Assembly: GCA_003161435.1 (NCBI GenBank)
Contig: PMOS01000005.1
Location: forward strand, 1 to 64,000
Length of the DNA stretch: 64,000 bases
Source of the DNA: Vulcanimicrobiota bacterium
Lineage (GTDB): Bacteria; Vulcanimicrobiota; Vulcanimicrobiia; Vulcanimicrobiales; Vulcanimicrobiaceae
Direction: 5' to 3'
Shown: positions 25,333 through 34,126 of the stretch, in pieces
Layout: each line of letters begins with the position of its first letter
How positions within the stretch are numbered: the first letter of the stretch is position 1
Made by a program: the position numbers and the translations under genes
Notes under the pieces: generated by a model
Seen by the model: the letters and a program-made list of their open reading frames with translations, nothing else
Told to the model about the DNA's origin: nothing
Databases searched by the model: none

Positions 25333-25786
25333 CGAAGGCGAACCGTTTCGCGGGCGAACGCACCGGGCGCACACGCGCGTGCGGTTCGGCGACACGGATG
25401 CGGCCGGGATCGTCTTCTATCCGACCTTCTACGTGTGGTTCGACGTGGGCACGACCGGGCTGCTGCGCGCGGCGGTCGGCGAGCTGCTCGAACCGGACGG
25501 CACGATGCGCTGGCCGGTGCCGATCGTCGACAGCGGCGCTCGGTTCAGCGCGCCGCTGTACTTTGATGACCTCATCACGATCCGTTCTACCGTGACGGCG
25601 ATCGGCCGAACGTCGTTTCGCGTCGAGCATGTCGTCTCACGCGGCGAGACGGAGGTCGCGCGCGGGTTCGAGGCTCGCGTGCTGATCCGTCACGACGGAG
25701 GCCGCCTCGCCCCCGCAGCACTTCCGCAGGAGTTGCGCGACGCTCTGGCCGATGGTGCTGCGTCCTCCGAAGAGGAGCTCGCCTGA
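25325..25786 (+). CDS. hotdog-fold acyl-CoA thioesterase
   Basis: The 153-residue protein is of the 4-hydroxybenzoyl-CoA thioesterase type. VRFGDTDAAGIVFYPTFYVW (about 19-38) contains the active-site Asp. The start appears to be TTG 25325, overlapping the end of boxB by eight bases; no ATG or GTG is better placed. In a box operon such an enzyme probably hydrolyses benzoyl-CoA or dead-end CoA esters to release trapped CoA. Substrate preference is inferred from context. Confidence 0.85.
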   Translation: MPDEGEPFRGRTHRAHTRVRFGDTDAAGIVFYPTFYVWFDVGTTGLLRAAVGELLEPDGTMRWPVPIVDSGARFSAPLYFDDLITIRSTVTAIGRTSFRVEHVVSRGETEVARGFEARVLIRHDGGRLAPAALPQELRDALADGAASSEEELA

Positions 25787-25835
25787 GCCCGCATGCCCAA
25801 CCGTGCCCACGCCATTTTAGGAGGTAGTTCGTAAC

Positions 25836-27104
25836 ATGATCTCCCGTCGTTCGCTATTGGCCGGCGGCGCAGCCGCCGCGGCCGCCGCAGCCGCTCCGCG
25901 TTTTACGCTCGCCGCCGGTCCCGCCGCGACGGTGAAAATCGGCTTCATCGACTCCTACAGCGGAGTGTTTTCCGACATCGCCGCGATCCACAAGGTCGGC
26001 GCCGAGCTCGCGCTGGCCGATATGAACGCGAAGAGCGGACGGGCGAAGTTCGAGTTCGCCTATGCCGACGATGCGTCGAAGCCGGCCGTCGCGACCACCG
26101 AGGCGCGCCGTTTGGTCGGACAAGAGAACGTCGACGTCCTGTTCGGCCTTACGTCGTCGGCGAACGGGTTGGTGATGACCTCACTGTGCAACGAGCTGGG
26201 CGTCTTCATGCTGGAGCTTGGACCACAAGACTCGTCGATCACCGGCTCAAAAGCGGGCAAGCTGGTCTATCGCTTCTCGCCCAACAATCACATGGCATTG
26301 CGCACGCTGGCGACTCGCGTGCTCGCGCTGGGCAAGAAGTGGTACTTCATTCAGGCCGACTACGCGTTCGGCAAAGACGCCTATACCGAGCTGTCGGCGA
26401 TCTTGGCACGCGCGGGCGGCACCGAGATCGGGCATGACGTCGTCAAGCTGGGCACCAGCGACTTCTCGTCGAACCTCACCAAGGCACGCAACAGCGATGC
26501 CGACGTGCTCATGCTGGCGAACAGCGGCCTCGACGCCGCCAACGCGTGCAAGCAGTTCGTCGACTTCGGCCTGGGCAAGAAGTTGAAGCTGGCCGGGATC
26601 AATTTGGAGGACTTCTACTACAAGGCCGTCTCGCTCGACTCGATCGTGGGGACGACGTTCCCGGTAGCTTGGAGCCCGACGTGCTGCGACGAAGCCCGCA
26701 AGCTCACCGCCCGTTTGAAGAAGTCGGTCAACGGCCCGATCTCCTGGCGGCACTACTTCGGCTACGTCGGCGCGACGTCGCTGATGCAGCGCATCGCCGG
26801 CGCGGGGACGACCGACGCCCAAAAGCTGGCCACTGCGTTCGAGAACTACTCGTTCGACGCGTACAAGCCCAGCAAGTCGACCTTTGAGGGTTACGACCAC
26901 CAGCTTTCGCAGGATGTCTTCGCCGGCTCGGTCGTCTCGTCGAAGACGTTCGCCAAGACGCAGTTCATGTTCGAAATCGTCGGCGAGGTCGCGGCGTCGG
27001 ACTCCGACGGCGGCCCGAACTCGCCGTGGGCGCGCGACGCGAAGACCGCAATGGCCGCCGAGACGATCGCGTCGCGTCCCAACTACACGCCCAAGACGTT
27101 TTAG
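25836..27104 (+). CDS. ABC transporter substrate-binding protein (aromatic/branched-chain type)
   Basis: This 422-residue periplasmic binding protein of the Leu/Ile/Val type (Peripla_BP_6) has a Tat-like leader (SRRSLLAGG followed by an Ala-rich core). The mature part starts VKIGFIDSYSGVFSDIA and includes DVLFGLTSSANGLVM and YFIQADYAFGKDAYTEL. An excellent SD, GGAGGT, precedes ATG 25836. Proteins of this type next to box genes usually bind benzoate or related aromatic acids. The permease and ATPase genes of an ABC importer do not follow, so partners must be elsewhere. Confidence 0.88.
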   Translation: MISRRSLLAGGAAAAAAAAAPRFTLAAGPAATVKIGFIDSYSGVFSDIAAIHKVGAELALADMNAKSGRAKFEFAYADDASKPAVATTEARRLVGQENVDVLFGLTSSANGLVMTSLCNELGVFMLELGPQDSSITGSKAGKLVYRFSPNNHMALRTLATRVLALGKKWYFIQADYAFGKDAYTELSAILARAGGTEIGHDVVKLGTSDFSSNLTKARNSDADVLMLANSGLDAANACKQFVDFGLGKKLKLAGINLEDFYYKAVSLDSIVGTTFPVAWSPTCCDEARKLTARLKKSVNGPISWRHYFGYVGATSLMQRIAGAGTTDAQKLATAFENYSFDAYKPSKSTFEGYDHQLSQDVFAGSVVSSKTFAKTQFMFEIVGEVAASDSDGGPNSPWARDAKTAMAAETIASRPNYTPKTF

Positions 27105-27115
27105 GTCGCGTGGGG

Positions 27116-27922
27116 ATGGCTCTCGATCCGTCGCTGCTGCTCTTCGTTCCGGCCGACCGGCCCGAGCGCTTCGGCAAAGCGCTCGGGTCGGGGGCGACCG
27201 GCGCGATCCTCGACCTCGAGGACGCGGTTTCGCCCGATCGCAAGGCGTACGCGCGCGAACAGGTGCAGGCGTTTCTGGATGCCTACGACGACCTCGCGCA
27301 CGTCGCGGTGCGGATCAATCCGGCCGACACGCCGGACGGCCGGCACGATCTCGCGATGCTCGCCGGCGCGCGCCGTCCCGGCGCTCTGGTGGTACCGAAA
27401 GTTGGGGAAGCGGGCGACTGCGGACGGGTGAGCGACGTCGTCGGCGATCTGCCGCAGATCGTGTTGATCGAGTCGGCGCGCGGGCTCGCGCACTGCGAGA
27501 CGATCGCCCTCGCTCCGCACGTTCTCGCGCTCGCTTTCGGCCCGTACGATCTGGCCGCGGAGCTGGGCGGCGTCACCGACGTCGACGTGATGCTGCCGCA
27601 TCGCGCGCGGGTGCTGGTCGCGGCGCGCGCCGCCGCGCGCTGGGCGATCGACGGCCCGTCCCGCGAGTACGGCGATCCTTCGATCCCCGCCCGCGACGCG
27701 GATCACGCGCGCCGGCTCGGCTACGACGGCAAGCTGTTGATCCATCCCTCGCAGATCGCACCGGTGCGCGCCGCGTTCGCGCCGTCGGCCGAAGACGTCG
27801 CCTATGCGCGCCGGATCGTCGCAGCGGCGCAGCGATCGAACCCCGCCGTGCTCGACGGCACGATGATCGATCCACCGATCATCATCGCCGCCGAGCGCAT
27901 CCTCCGCCGCGCCGAAGGCTAG
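27116..27922 (+). CDS. CoA-ester lyase of the HpcH/CitE family
   Basis: The 268-residue TIM-barrel protein has LLFVPADRPERFGKAL, AILDLEDAVSPDRK (metal-binding acidic motif, about 32-45), VRINP, LIESARGL and YDGKLLIHPSQI, typical of the citrate lyase beta-like/citramalyl-CoA/malyl-CoA lyase group. Such enzymes split or hydrolyse 2-hydroxydicarboxylic CoA esters. ATG 27116 has GGGG just upstream. It is probably co-transcribed with the binding protein. A CaiB-type CoA-transferase (29306) and a MaoC hydratase (34127) nearby could form an itaconate/citramalyl-CoA route with it. Confidence 0.85.
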   Translation: MALDPSLLLFVPADRPERFGKALGSGATGAILDLEDAVSPDRKAYAREQVQAFLDAYDDLAHVAVRINPADTPDGRHDLAMLAGARRPGALVVPKVGEAGDCGRVSDVVGDLPQIVLIESARGLAHCETIALAPHVLALAFGPYDLAAELGGVTDVDVMLPHRARVLVAARAAARWAIDGPSREYGDPSIPARDADHARRLGYDGKLLIHPSQIAPVRAAFAPSAEDVAYARRIVAAAQRSNPAVLDGTMIDPPIIIAAERILRRAEG

Positions 27923-27924
27923 CG

Positions 27925-27946
27925 GCTCGAACGCAACTGTTCGAGC
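27925..27946 (+). terminator. hairpin after the CoA-ester lyase gene
   Basis: GCTCGAA-N8-TTCGAGC lies three bases after the stop codon and is followed by ACTTTG. The stem is 7 bp and the U-run is weak. It is placed to end the box transcript; the convergent gene's stop is at 28023. Confidence 0.4.
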
Positions 27947-28022
27947 ACTTTGCGCAAACGCACCTAAGCGCCGGGGATGCTCGAAACCGAGCGACGGAGC
28001 TCGCGATCGCCGGACTCCGAGA

Positions 28023-28640
28023 TCACGGCGGAGCGGAAATCACCGGGTTCGCTGGGAGAGTGTAACTGATCAGTTCGGTCTCGTATTTTTCGCCGGAGTT
28101 ATCGGAATATTTGAACTTCGCGATCCAACCCAGGGACGGTGCATACCAAACCATCATGGCACCTTCCCATCGATTGCGGTCGGCCGACGAGTTCCAGCGG
28201 ACCACGTACGTGTCGATCGGCTTGCTGTCGATTGTCAGGGTTTCGGTACCAATGACCGTCACGTCGTCCTGCCACGAGTCTGCGTTGGTCGGACTGTACC
28301 GGTGGTAGCGCACATGCTTTCCGACGGTCAGCGGCCAAATGCCATCGTATGCCGCGCGGTCAACGGGGCGAAGATATTCCGGCGGCACGTTGTTGAAGAA
28401 AAACCCACTGCGCGGCTTGCCGTCAAGCGTGTATGTTACGGAAGAGCCTTCGGACTTGCTCACTACGAGAATATGCGTTCGTTGATCCCGGCGAAAGTGA
28501 AACTCGCTTCCGGGCTGTGCGATGCTGAGTGGGGCAGGCGCCAAGACTGATCCGTCGGCGAGTACCGGAATCGCTGGATGGACCAGAACGAGAGCTGCGA
28601 AGACCGGCGCCATTGCGGCGGCCCAACGTATCTGTAACAT
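28023..28640 (-). CDS. exported protein with DUF3108-like body, unknown function
   Basis: From ATG 28640, preceded by the SD GAGGAACG, the product has 205 residues. Residues 1-28 form a signal peptide ending near VLADG. The mature domain is beta-rich, with RTHILVVSKSEGSSVTYTLD, VGKHVRYHRYS, TLTIDSKPIDTYVVRWNSS and VWYAPSLGWIAKFKYSDNSG. The last blocks resemble the way DUF3108 or LolA-type domains end a strand ladder ('VWYAPxLG.xxK'), but I cannot assign it firmly. The longer upstream frame is not needed. It stands alone. Confidence 0.7.
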   Translation of the reverse strand: MLQIRWAAAMAPVFAALVLVHPAIPVLADGSVLAPAPLSIAQPGSEFHFRRDQRTHILVVSKSEGSSVTYTLDGKPRSGFFFNNVPPEYLRPVDRAAYDGIWPLTVGKHVRYHRYSPTNADSWQDDVTVIGTETLTIDSKPIDTYVVRWNSSADRNRWEGAMMVWYAPSLGWIAKFKYSDNSGEKYETELISYTLPANPVISAPP

Positions 28641-28732
28641 GGCGTTCCTCGTACTAAACAGAGCCGCGGTCGTATTAGCATCTTTGTCAACGGATCCGTG
28701 ACCGATTAGGGCGCCGCGCCGGAGCTTCGCGG

Positions 28733-29221
28733 TTAGGCGCCGGGTACGGCGACCGGTATGTCCTTGATCGGCGCGCCGCCGGCGGCGGCGGTGGTCCCGA
28801 GCGTGCTGGTCGCCGACTTCAGCGTTTGAACGTCGGTCGGCGAGAACTGCCCGTTCTTGAAACGTTGACCGATCGATCCCAACGACCCCATGAGGGTCGC
28901 GACTCCGCCCGACATCTTCTGCAAGAGCGGGTCCTTGCTCGTTTGCGCGATCTTCTCGGCGACGCGCACCTCGTGATAGGCGAAGAGCGTAGCGATCCCG
29001 GCTTTTACGATCGTTGCCGTGCGGTGCGGGGCGCCCGGGTCGAACAGGTGCTCCTCGTACGGCTTCATCACCCAATGGTGGAAGCAGAAGAACGCGACCC
29101 CGAGATGCGCGACGAAACGGGTCTTGTCGAGAAAGGCCTGCGCCGGCCGCGGAACGGCAACGAACAGGCTGAATATCACGACGACCGCGATCGCAGCCGC
29201 CGGAAAGCGTCGGGAAGTCAT
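28733..29221 (-). CDS. exported protein of unknown function
   Basis: The 162-residue protein has a signal peptide (hydrophobic residues 8-24, cleavage near PAQAF). A conserved-looking segment AHLGVAFFCFHHWVMKPYEE comes next, then a helical region with a Gly/Ser stretch (GGVATLMGSLGSIGQRF) and an Ala/Thr/Gly-rich tail. The His/Trp/Pro cluster in FFCFHHWVMKPY might bind a cofactor or metal, but this is speculation. I do not recognise the family. Confidence 0.65.
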   Translation of the reverse strand: MTSRRFPAAAIAVVVIFSLFVAVPRPAQAFLDKTRFVAHLGVAFFCFHHWVMKPYEEHLFDPGAPHRTATIVKAGIATLFAYHEVRVAEKIAQTSKDPLLQKMSGGVATLMGSLGSIGQRFKNGQFSPTDVQTLKSATSTLGTTAAAGGAPIKDIPVAVPGA

Positions 29222-29305
29222 ACGCCGGTGCTGTTGGAGAAGGCGGTGCCACGTCCTGCGTCACGTGCGCGTCTTTGGAAAGCGAGGAGCGATCCGGCGG
29301 CGACC

Positions 29306-30541
29306 CTAAGCGCGGTCGTCGCGCGCGCCGAAGGCCCCGCCTTCGCGCAATTCGGCGACGTGCGCCGGATCGTAACCGAGCACGTCACGCAGCACGGATT
29401 CGGTGTGCTCGCCCAGCCCCGGCGCACGGCGGTGGGTTTCCACCGATTGACCGACGCGCACCGGGCTGGCGATCCAACGCGCGCGTCCGAATGCGGGATG
29501 TTCCGTTTCGGCGACGAGCGCGCGCGCTGCGGTCTGCGGATCCGCAAGCGCCGCCCGCACGTCGTTGATCGGTCCGCATGGCACGCCGGCCGCGGTGAGC
29601 GTCGCAATCCAGTCGCCGGTCGTGCGCGTCGCGAGAACCTCCTGCAGCGTCGACGCGACCAGCTCGCGGTTCGCGCGCCGCGCCGCGAATCCGGCGAAGC
29701 GCGGATCGTCGCGCACCGCAGCGATGCCGAGCGCCTCGACCAGCCGCTGCCAGAACTTTTCCTTCGCGCACACGACCACGATCCAGCCGTCTGCCGTGCG
29801 GAAGTTCTGGAACGGCACGATCGACGGGTGCGCCGAGAACGGCAGCCGCTCGGGCTCGTAGCCGCCGTCGTCGGCCAGCGTCCAGGCTGCGACGTAGGTC
29901 AGCATGCTCATCGCGGTGTCGAACAGCGACGTGTCGCAGTCGCATCCCATCCCGTCTCGCCGCGCGGCGTGCACGCCGGCCAGCAGCGCGAGCGCGGCGA
30001 CCAAACCGCCGCTGTAGTCGACGAGTGATAGTCCCGACTTGGTGGGCGGCCCGGCCGGATCGCCGGTCAGCGACTGCCAACCGGCCAAGCCTTGCAGAAT
30101 GTAGTCGTAGGCCGGCTCGGCGCGACGTGGACCGGTCATTCCGAAACCGCTCAGTGAGACGCAGACGATCCGCCGGTTCACCTGCGCCAAATCCGCGTAG
30201 GTGAGACCGAGCTTAGCCGGGATGTCGCCACGCAGGTTGGAGTAGACCGCGTCTGAGACGCGCACGAGGTCGTGGAAGACGGCGCGACCGGCGTCGTTCG
30301 CAAGATCGAGCGCGACGCTGCGCTTGTCGTGGTTGAACGCCTCGAAGAACAACGAGTCATCGCCCGACTGATACGGCGGCACCGCTCGGCCGACGTCGCC
30401 GCCGCTGCGCACGTCCTCGATCTTGATGACGTCCGCGCCCAGCTCGGCCAGATGGACGCTGCCGAACGGCCCCGCACCGTATTGCTCGACGGCGATCACG
30501 CGCACGTCGTCGAGCGGGCGAGGGCGCGTCGTTTTGCTCAT
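29306..30541 (-). CDS. class III (CaiB/BaiF) CoA-transferase
   Basis: The 411-residue enzyme shows family III landmarks: RVIAVEQYGAGPFGSVHLAE, ADVIKIEDVRSGGDVGRAVP, NHDKRSVALDL, VSLSGFGMTGPRRAEPAYD and GGLVAALALLAGVHAA. It transfers CoA between organic acids. The substrate is unknown, but citramalyl/itaconate/succinyl-type acids fit with the nearby CitE-like lyase and MaoC hydratase. ATG 30541 (MSKTTRPRPL) is chosen; the frame is open further upstream but runs antisense to nothing conserved. Confidence 0.88.
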   Translation of the reverse strand: MSKTTRPRPLDDVRVIAVEQYGAGPFGSVHLAELGADVIKIEDVRSGGDVGRAVPPYQSGDDSLFFEAFNHDKRSVALDLANDAGRAVFHDLVRVSDAVYSNLRGDIPAKLGLTYADLAQVNRRIVCVSLSGFGMTGPRRAEPAYDYILQGLAGWQSLTGDPAGPPTKSGLSLVDYSGGLVAALALLAGVHAARRDGMGCDCDTSLFDTAMSMLTYVAAWTLADDGGYEPERLPFSAHPSIVPFQNFRTADGWIVVVCAKEKFWQRLVEALGIAAVRDDPRFAGFAARRANRELVASTLQEVLATRTTGDWIATLTAAGVPCGPINDVRAALADPQTAARALVAETEHPAFGRARWIASPVRVGQSVETHRRAPGLGEHTESVLRDVLGYDPAHVAELREGGAFGARDDRA

Positions 30542-30600
30542 CCCCGGCAGCTGTCGCAGCGCCTGCTCTTGCTCCTGCGCCGCGCCCACCCGGGGCGCAC

Positions 30601-32121
30601 TCAGATGAATACGTGCAGCGACGGCCACACCGCGGCGATCGGTTCGCGGATCCCACGGCAGATCGCGATCGGGAGGTCGTGCTCCCAGCCGATCGCCCAG
30701 CGCGAGCGCACCCTCGCCACGACCGTCCGCGTGGCGTAGAGATGCTTTGCCGAGAAGCACGTCCCGCCGATCTGCAGGACCACGTTGCCGCTGTATCCTT
30801 TCGGGCCCCACTCCCAATACTGGTTGTGGACGCCGATCACCGGGACGTCCGGCGTGAAGAACGCGACCGCCGATGCCTCACCGTAGTTCGACCCCAAGAC
30901 GACTGCTTGCGCGCGGTCGGCCGGCGGCAGCCCGTCGTAGACGCGCTTGACCGCCTCGGCGAGCTCCGGCCAACCGTGCATATCGGCCCAGTCACCGGGC
31001 AACGTTACGGTTTCGCGGTCGTGCTCGGTGGCGAGCACGTCGTGCGGGAGGTGCAGCAAAGCGTTGACGCGCGCCGCGTAGACGACGAACGTCTCCTCGG
31101 GCAGAATCGGCAGCGACATGGGTAGGAACGCCAACCCGAAGACAGCCGCGTAGACGACCACTGCGGCGCGCACCACGCTCGCGCGCCGCGTCCACGCTTC
31201 GATCGGCACCGCGCCGGCCGCGATGAGGATCGGATAGATCGCCGCCGGATAGTAATGCTTGCCGTGAAAGAGCAGCATCTCGCCGATCAGGACGATGAAC
31301 GCGATCCCCAAGAAACGAAACTGCGGCGCGCGCAGCAGCCAGATCAGGCCGATGATCCACACCGGCGCCAAGAACGGTATGGTGATGATGATCTCTTGGA
31401 CGAAGTAGAGCAACGGACCGGGGATGATGTTCTTGTCGTTCTGCCCGTTCTCCAACAGCTCGAGCATCGGGAAACCGTGGTGCCACTGCCACAGCAAGTT
31501 GGGCAGCGCGATCAGCACGGCGACGCCACAACCGGCGGCGAACCAGCGCCCGAACAGCACCTTGCGGGCCGGCGTGACGAGCAGTCCCGCGAGCAGCGCC
31601 GCGAAGAAGAACAACACGCTGTACTTGCTCTCGAGAGAGATACCGGCGACGGCCCCGACCGCCAGCCACCAGCGCGGATCGGCGCCCTGCGTCAAGCGCA
31701 CCACGAACAGCGCCATCAGCGGCCACGTCCACAGACCAACTTCGTCCGTCCCGACTTTTCCGCCGAACGCCGATAGCACCCCGGTGAAGGCGACGACGAT
31801 CGCCGCGAGCGTCTGCGCGAAGATCCCGCCGCCGAACGCAGTGACGAGCCGGCACGTGGCGAACACGCCCGCCGCGGCGAACACCGCCGGAACCGCGCGC
31901 AAGAGGACCAGTGAATGACCGAAGAGTTGCGTCGCAGCGGACATGAGCGGAACGAGCGGCGGCTGATCGACGTAACCCCAGTCCGGATGACGACCGCAGA
32001 TGATGAAGTACAACTCGTCGCGGAAGAAGCCGTAGTGCGGGTTCGCGACGAGGTGCAGCACGAAGGTCGCAATCGCCGCGATCCACGGGACCAGAACGGC
32101 ACGGTCGTTAGCGTGAGTCAT
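30601..32121 (-). CDS. GT39/ArnT-like membrane glycosyltransferase
   Basis: The 506-residue polytopic protein has about 10-12 membrane helices. The first periplasmic loop contains YGFFRDELYFIICGRHPDWG with the acidic pair typical of the PMT/ArnT (GT-C) superfamily, followed by YVDQPPLVPLMS. Later, KVGTDEVGLWTWPLMALF, SLESKYSVLFF and FHGKHYYPAAIYPIL are also standard. These enzymes move a sugar from a polyprenyl-phosphate donor to a periplasmic acceptor. The C-terminal domain (about 350-506) is soluble. The acceptor is unknown. Confidence 0.85.
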   Translation of the reverse strand: MTHANDRAVLVPWIAAIATFVLHLVANPHYGFFRDELYFIICGRHPDWGYVDQPPLVPLMSAATQLFGHSLVLLRAVPAVFAAAGVFATCRLVTAFGGGIFAQTLAAIVVAFTGVLSAFGGKVGTDEVGLWTWPLMALFVVRLTQGADPRWWLAVGAVAGISLESKYSVLFFFAALLAGLLVTPARKVLFGRWFAAGCGVAVLIALPNLLWQWHHGFPMLELLENGQNDKNIIPGPLLYFVQEIIITIPFLAPVWIIGLIWLLRAPQFRFLGIAFIVLIGEMLLFHGKHYYPAAIYPILIAAGAVPIEAWTRRASVVRAAVVVYAAVFGLAFLPMSLPILPEETFVVYAARVNALLHLPHDVLATEHDRETVTLPGDWADMHGWPELAEAVKRVYDGLPPADRAQAVVLGSNYGEASAVAFFTPDVPVIGVHNQYWEWGPKGYSGNVVLQIGGTCFSAKHLYATRTVVARVRSRWAIGWEHDLPIAICRGIREPIAAVWPSLHVFI

Positions 32122-32197
32122 CGACCTATGCGTAGCTTGTTACGACACGGCACGGCAACGAGCGCGGGACGAGCGGGACCTCTTCGTGACGAGCGGG

Positions 32198-32953
32198 TCA
32201 GCGCAGCAAGTCGGGGCGCTTGGCGGCGTAGCGGCGGCTCCATCCGATCTCGGTTCCGTCGCGCAGAACGAGCTTCTGATCGCCGTGGAACCAGGGGTGG
32301 ACTTCGGCGATCTCGTCGATGTTGACAACGTGCGAGCGGTGGACGCGGGCAAAGGCCGCCGGATCGAGACGCTCCTCCATCGAGTCCAGCGTTGCGCGCA
32401 GCGCGTACGCGCCGCGGCGAGCGTGCACGACGACGTCGTTGCCGTCGGCTTCGAGCCGCACGATCTCTCGGACCGGCACGTAGAACGAACGCTCCCCGTC
32501 CGGAACGAGCAGCCGGCGCGCATACCGGTCGTCGCCGCGCAGCCGCGCGATCAGCTCGGCGACCTGCGCGGTCGTTCCGCTTTCGTCCGGCGCACGAACC
32601 GCCGAACGCGCCCGCGCCAGCATTCGATCGAACCGCTCGCGATCGAACGGCTTGAGCAGATAGTCCAGCGCGTCGAGCTCGAACGCCCGGACCGCGTGGC
32701 GATCGAACGCCGTGACGAAGACGATCCGCGGCGCTCGCTCTTGCGCGGCCAGCGTCTCGGCGACCCGCACACCGTCGAGGTCGGGCATCTGCACGTCGAG
32801 GAAGACGACGTCAGGCCGTGTCGCCGCGATCACGGCGAGCGTCTCCGTTCCGGTGCGCGCTTCGCCGACCAGCTCGATCCCGTCGGAGTCGCGCAAGAAG
32901 CGCGCCAGCTTGCGGCGCGCCGGCGCCTCGTCGTCGGCGACGACGACCCGCAC
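32198..32953 (-). CDS. LytTR-family response regulator
   Basis: GTG 32953 overlaps the kinase stop by one base and gives 251 residues. The receiver domain (about 1-120) has VRVVVADDEAPARRKLARFL, the phospho-acceptor Asp in VVFLDVQMPDLDG, and the switch and Lys region in IVFVTAFD and LLKPFDRERF. The LytTR DNA-binding domain (about 150-250) has FYVPVREIVRLEADGNDVVV and FARVHRSHVVNIDEI. It pairs with the LytS-like kinase immediately upstream. Targets are unknown. Confidence 0.92.
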   Translation of the reverse strand: MRVVVADDEAPARRKLARFLRDSDGIELVGEARTGTETLAVIAATRPDVVFLDVQMPDLDGVRVAETLAAQERAPRIVFVTAFDRHAVRAFELDALDYLLKPFDRERFDRMLARARSAVRAPDESGTTAQVAELIARLRGDDRYARRLLVPDGERSFYVPVREIVRLEADGNDVVVHARRGAYALRATLDSMEERLDPAAFARVHRSHVVNIDEIAEVHPWFHGDQKLVLRDGTEIGWSRRYAAKRPDLLR

Positions 32954-34047
32954 TACGCGGCTCCCGCCTCGGAGAACGGAAAGCGCAACGTCACGCACGT
33001 TCCGCCCGCCGCGCGGCCGGCGATGTCGAAGGTCGCGCCGCCATCGTAGAGCGCGTGCAGGCGCGACTCGACGTTTGCGATCCCGTGCCCGCGGCGGACG
33101 ATGCCGCCGCCGAGCCCCACGCCGTCGTCGGCGACCGAGATCACGGTCGTCTCGCGGTCGCGCCCGATGTCGACGGTGATCGCGATCGCCTCGCGCTCAC
33201 CCGCCATCCCGTGGCGGATAGCGTTCTCTAGGAGCGGTTGCAAGACCAGAAACGGGACGAGCGCGTCGCGCGCGGCGGGGTCGACGTGCACCTCGAAACG
33301 CAGCGCACGCTCGAGCCGAGCCGTCATCACGTCGACGTACATCCGCTCGACGTCGAGCTCGTCGTCGAGCGGCACTTGCTGCGCGTCGCTGGCGAGCACG
33401 GTGCGCAGAAACTCGCTCAGCCGGGCGAGCATCGCGTCGGCGCGGCGCACATCCTCGTACATGACCGACGAGATCGCGTTGAGGGCGTTGAAGAGAAAAT
33501 GCGGTTGGAGCTGGAGCCGCAGGTTCTCCAGCGTCGCTTGCGCGAGCTGCCCACGCAACTCGGCCGCCGCCAGTTCGGCCTTGCGCGCGCGTTCCTCGCG
33601 GGCGATGAAGTAGACGATCGCGCATGCGACGGCGTAGTCGACCAGGTCGTTCGACGCTTCCATCGGGTAGCGCCAGAACATGTTGCCGTAGTCATAGGCC
33701 CCCATCCCGAACAGCGGGGAGAGCACGGTGCGGCTGAGGTCCATCAACGTCGTGTGCAGCACGGTGTACGCAAGCGCTCCGGCGAGCTGCGCGAGCGCGG
33801 CACGTTGCCAGCCCGCGCGACTCCACGGAAACCGCCGCGAGACGCCGACCACGATCGGGACGATCACGATCGCGGTCACGACCCCGGTGAGCTGCTCGAA
33901 GACCCGTTGCGGGGCAGTTCCGGGCAGATGACGCGCGAGATCGTCGAGATAGCGATAGAGAAACGAGAACAGGCCGATCGCGACGAACAGCGGGATCAGC
34001 TGAACGGTCAACGGGAGGCGGCGCGTCTGCATCGGTCCCCCGGTCAT
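32953..34047 (-). CDS. LytS/YehU-type sensor histidine kinase
   Basis: The protein of about 364 residues has four hydrophobic helices (about 10-150), a His_kinase domain with QLQPHFLFNALNAISSVMYE (His near residue 192), and a HATPase region with LQPLLENAIRHGMAGE, ADDGVGLGGG and GHGIANVESRL. The sensor part has no recognised ligand domain. I use ATG 34047 (MTGGPMQTRR); ATG 34032 is also possible, with GGGGGA only three bases upstream. It forms one transcript with the LytTR regulator. Confidence 0.9.
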   Translation of the reverse strand: MTGGPMQTRRLPLTVQLIPLFVAIGLFSFLYRYLDDLARHLPGTAPQRVFEQLTGVVTAIVIVPIVVGVSRRFPWSRAGWQRAALAQLAGALAYTVLHTTLMDLSRTVLSPLFGMGAYDYGNMFWRYPMEASNDLVDYAVACAIVYFIAREERARKAELAAAELRGQLAQATLENLRLQLQPHFLFNALNAISSVMYEDVRRADAMLARLSEFLRTVLASDAQQVPLDDELDVERMYVDVMTARLERALRFEVHVDPAARDALVPFLVLQPLLENAIRHGMAGEREAIAITVDIGRDRETTVISVADDGVGLGGGIVRRGHGIANVESRLHALYDGGATFDIAGRAAGGTCVTLRFPFSEAGAA

Positions 34048-34126
34048 AGCAGCGGCGGCGGCCGGGGTCAACTCCAGCGTGACGAGCGGAGTCCGGGGCG
34101 TGTTGAGCGGGTCACCGGTGTCGCCG

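Noticed and set aside
32186-33049. 287-codon plus-strand ORF
   Set aside because: It is antisense to the LytTR regulator and kinase, which have full domain signatures.
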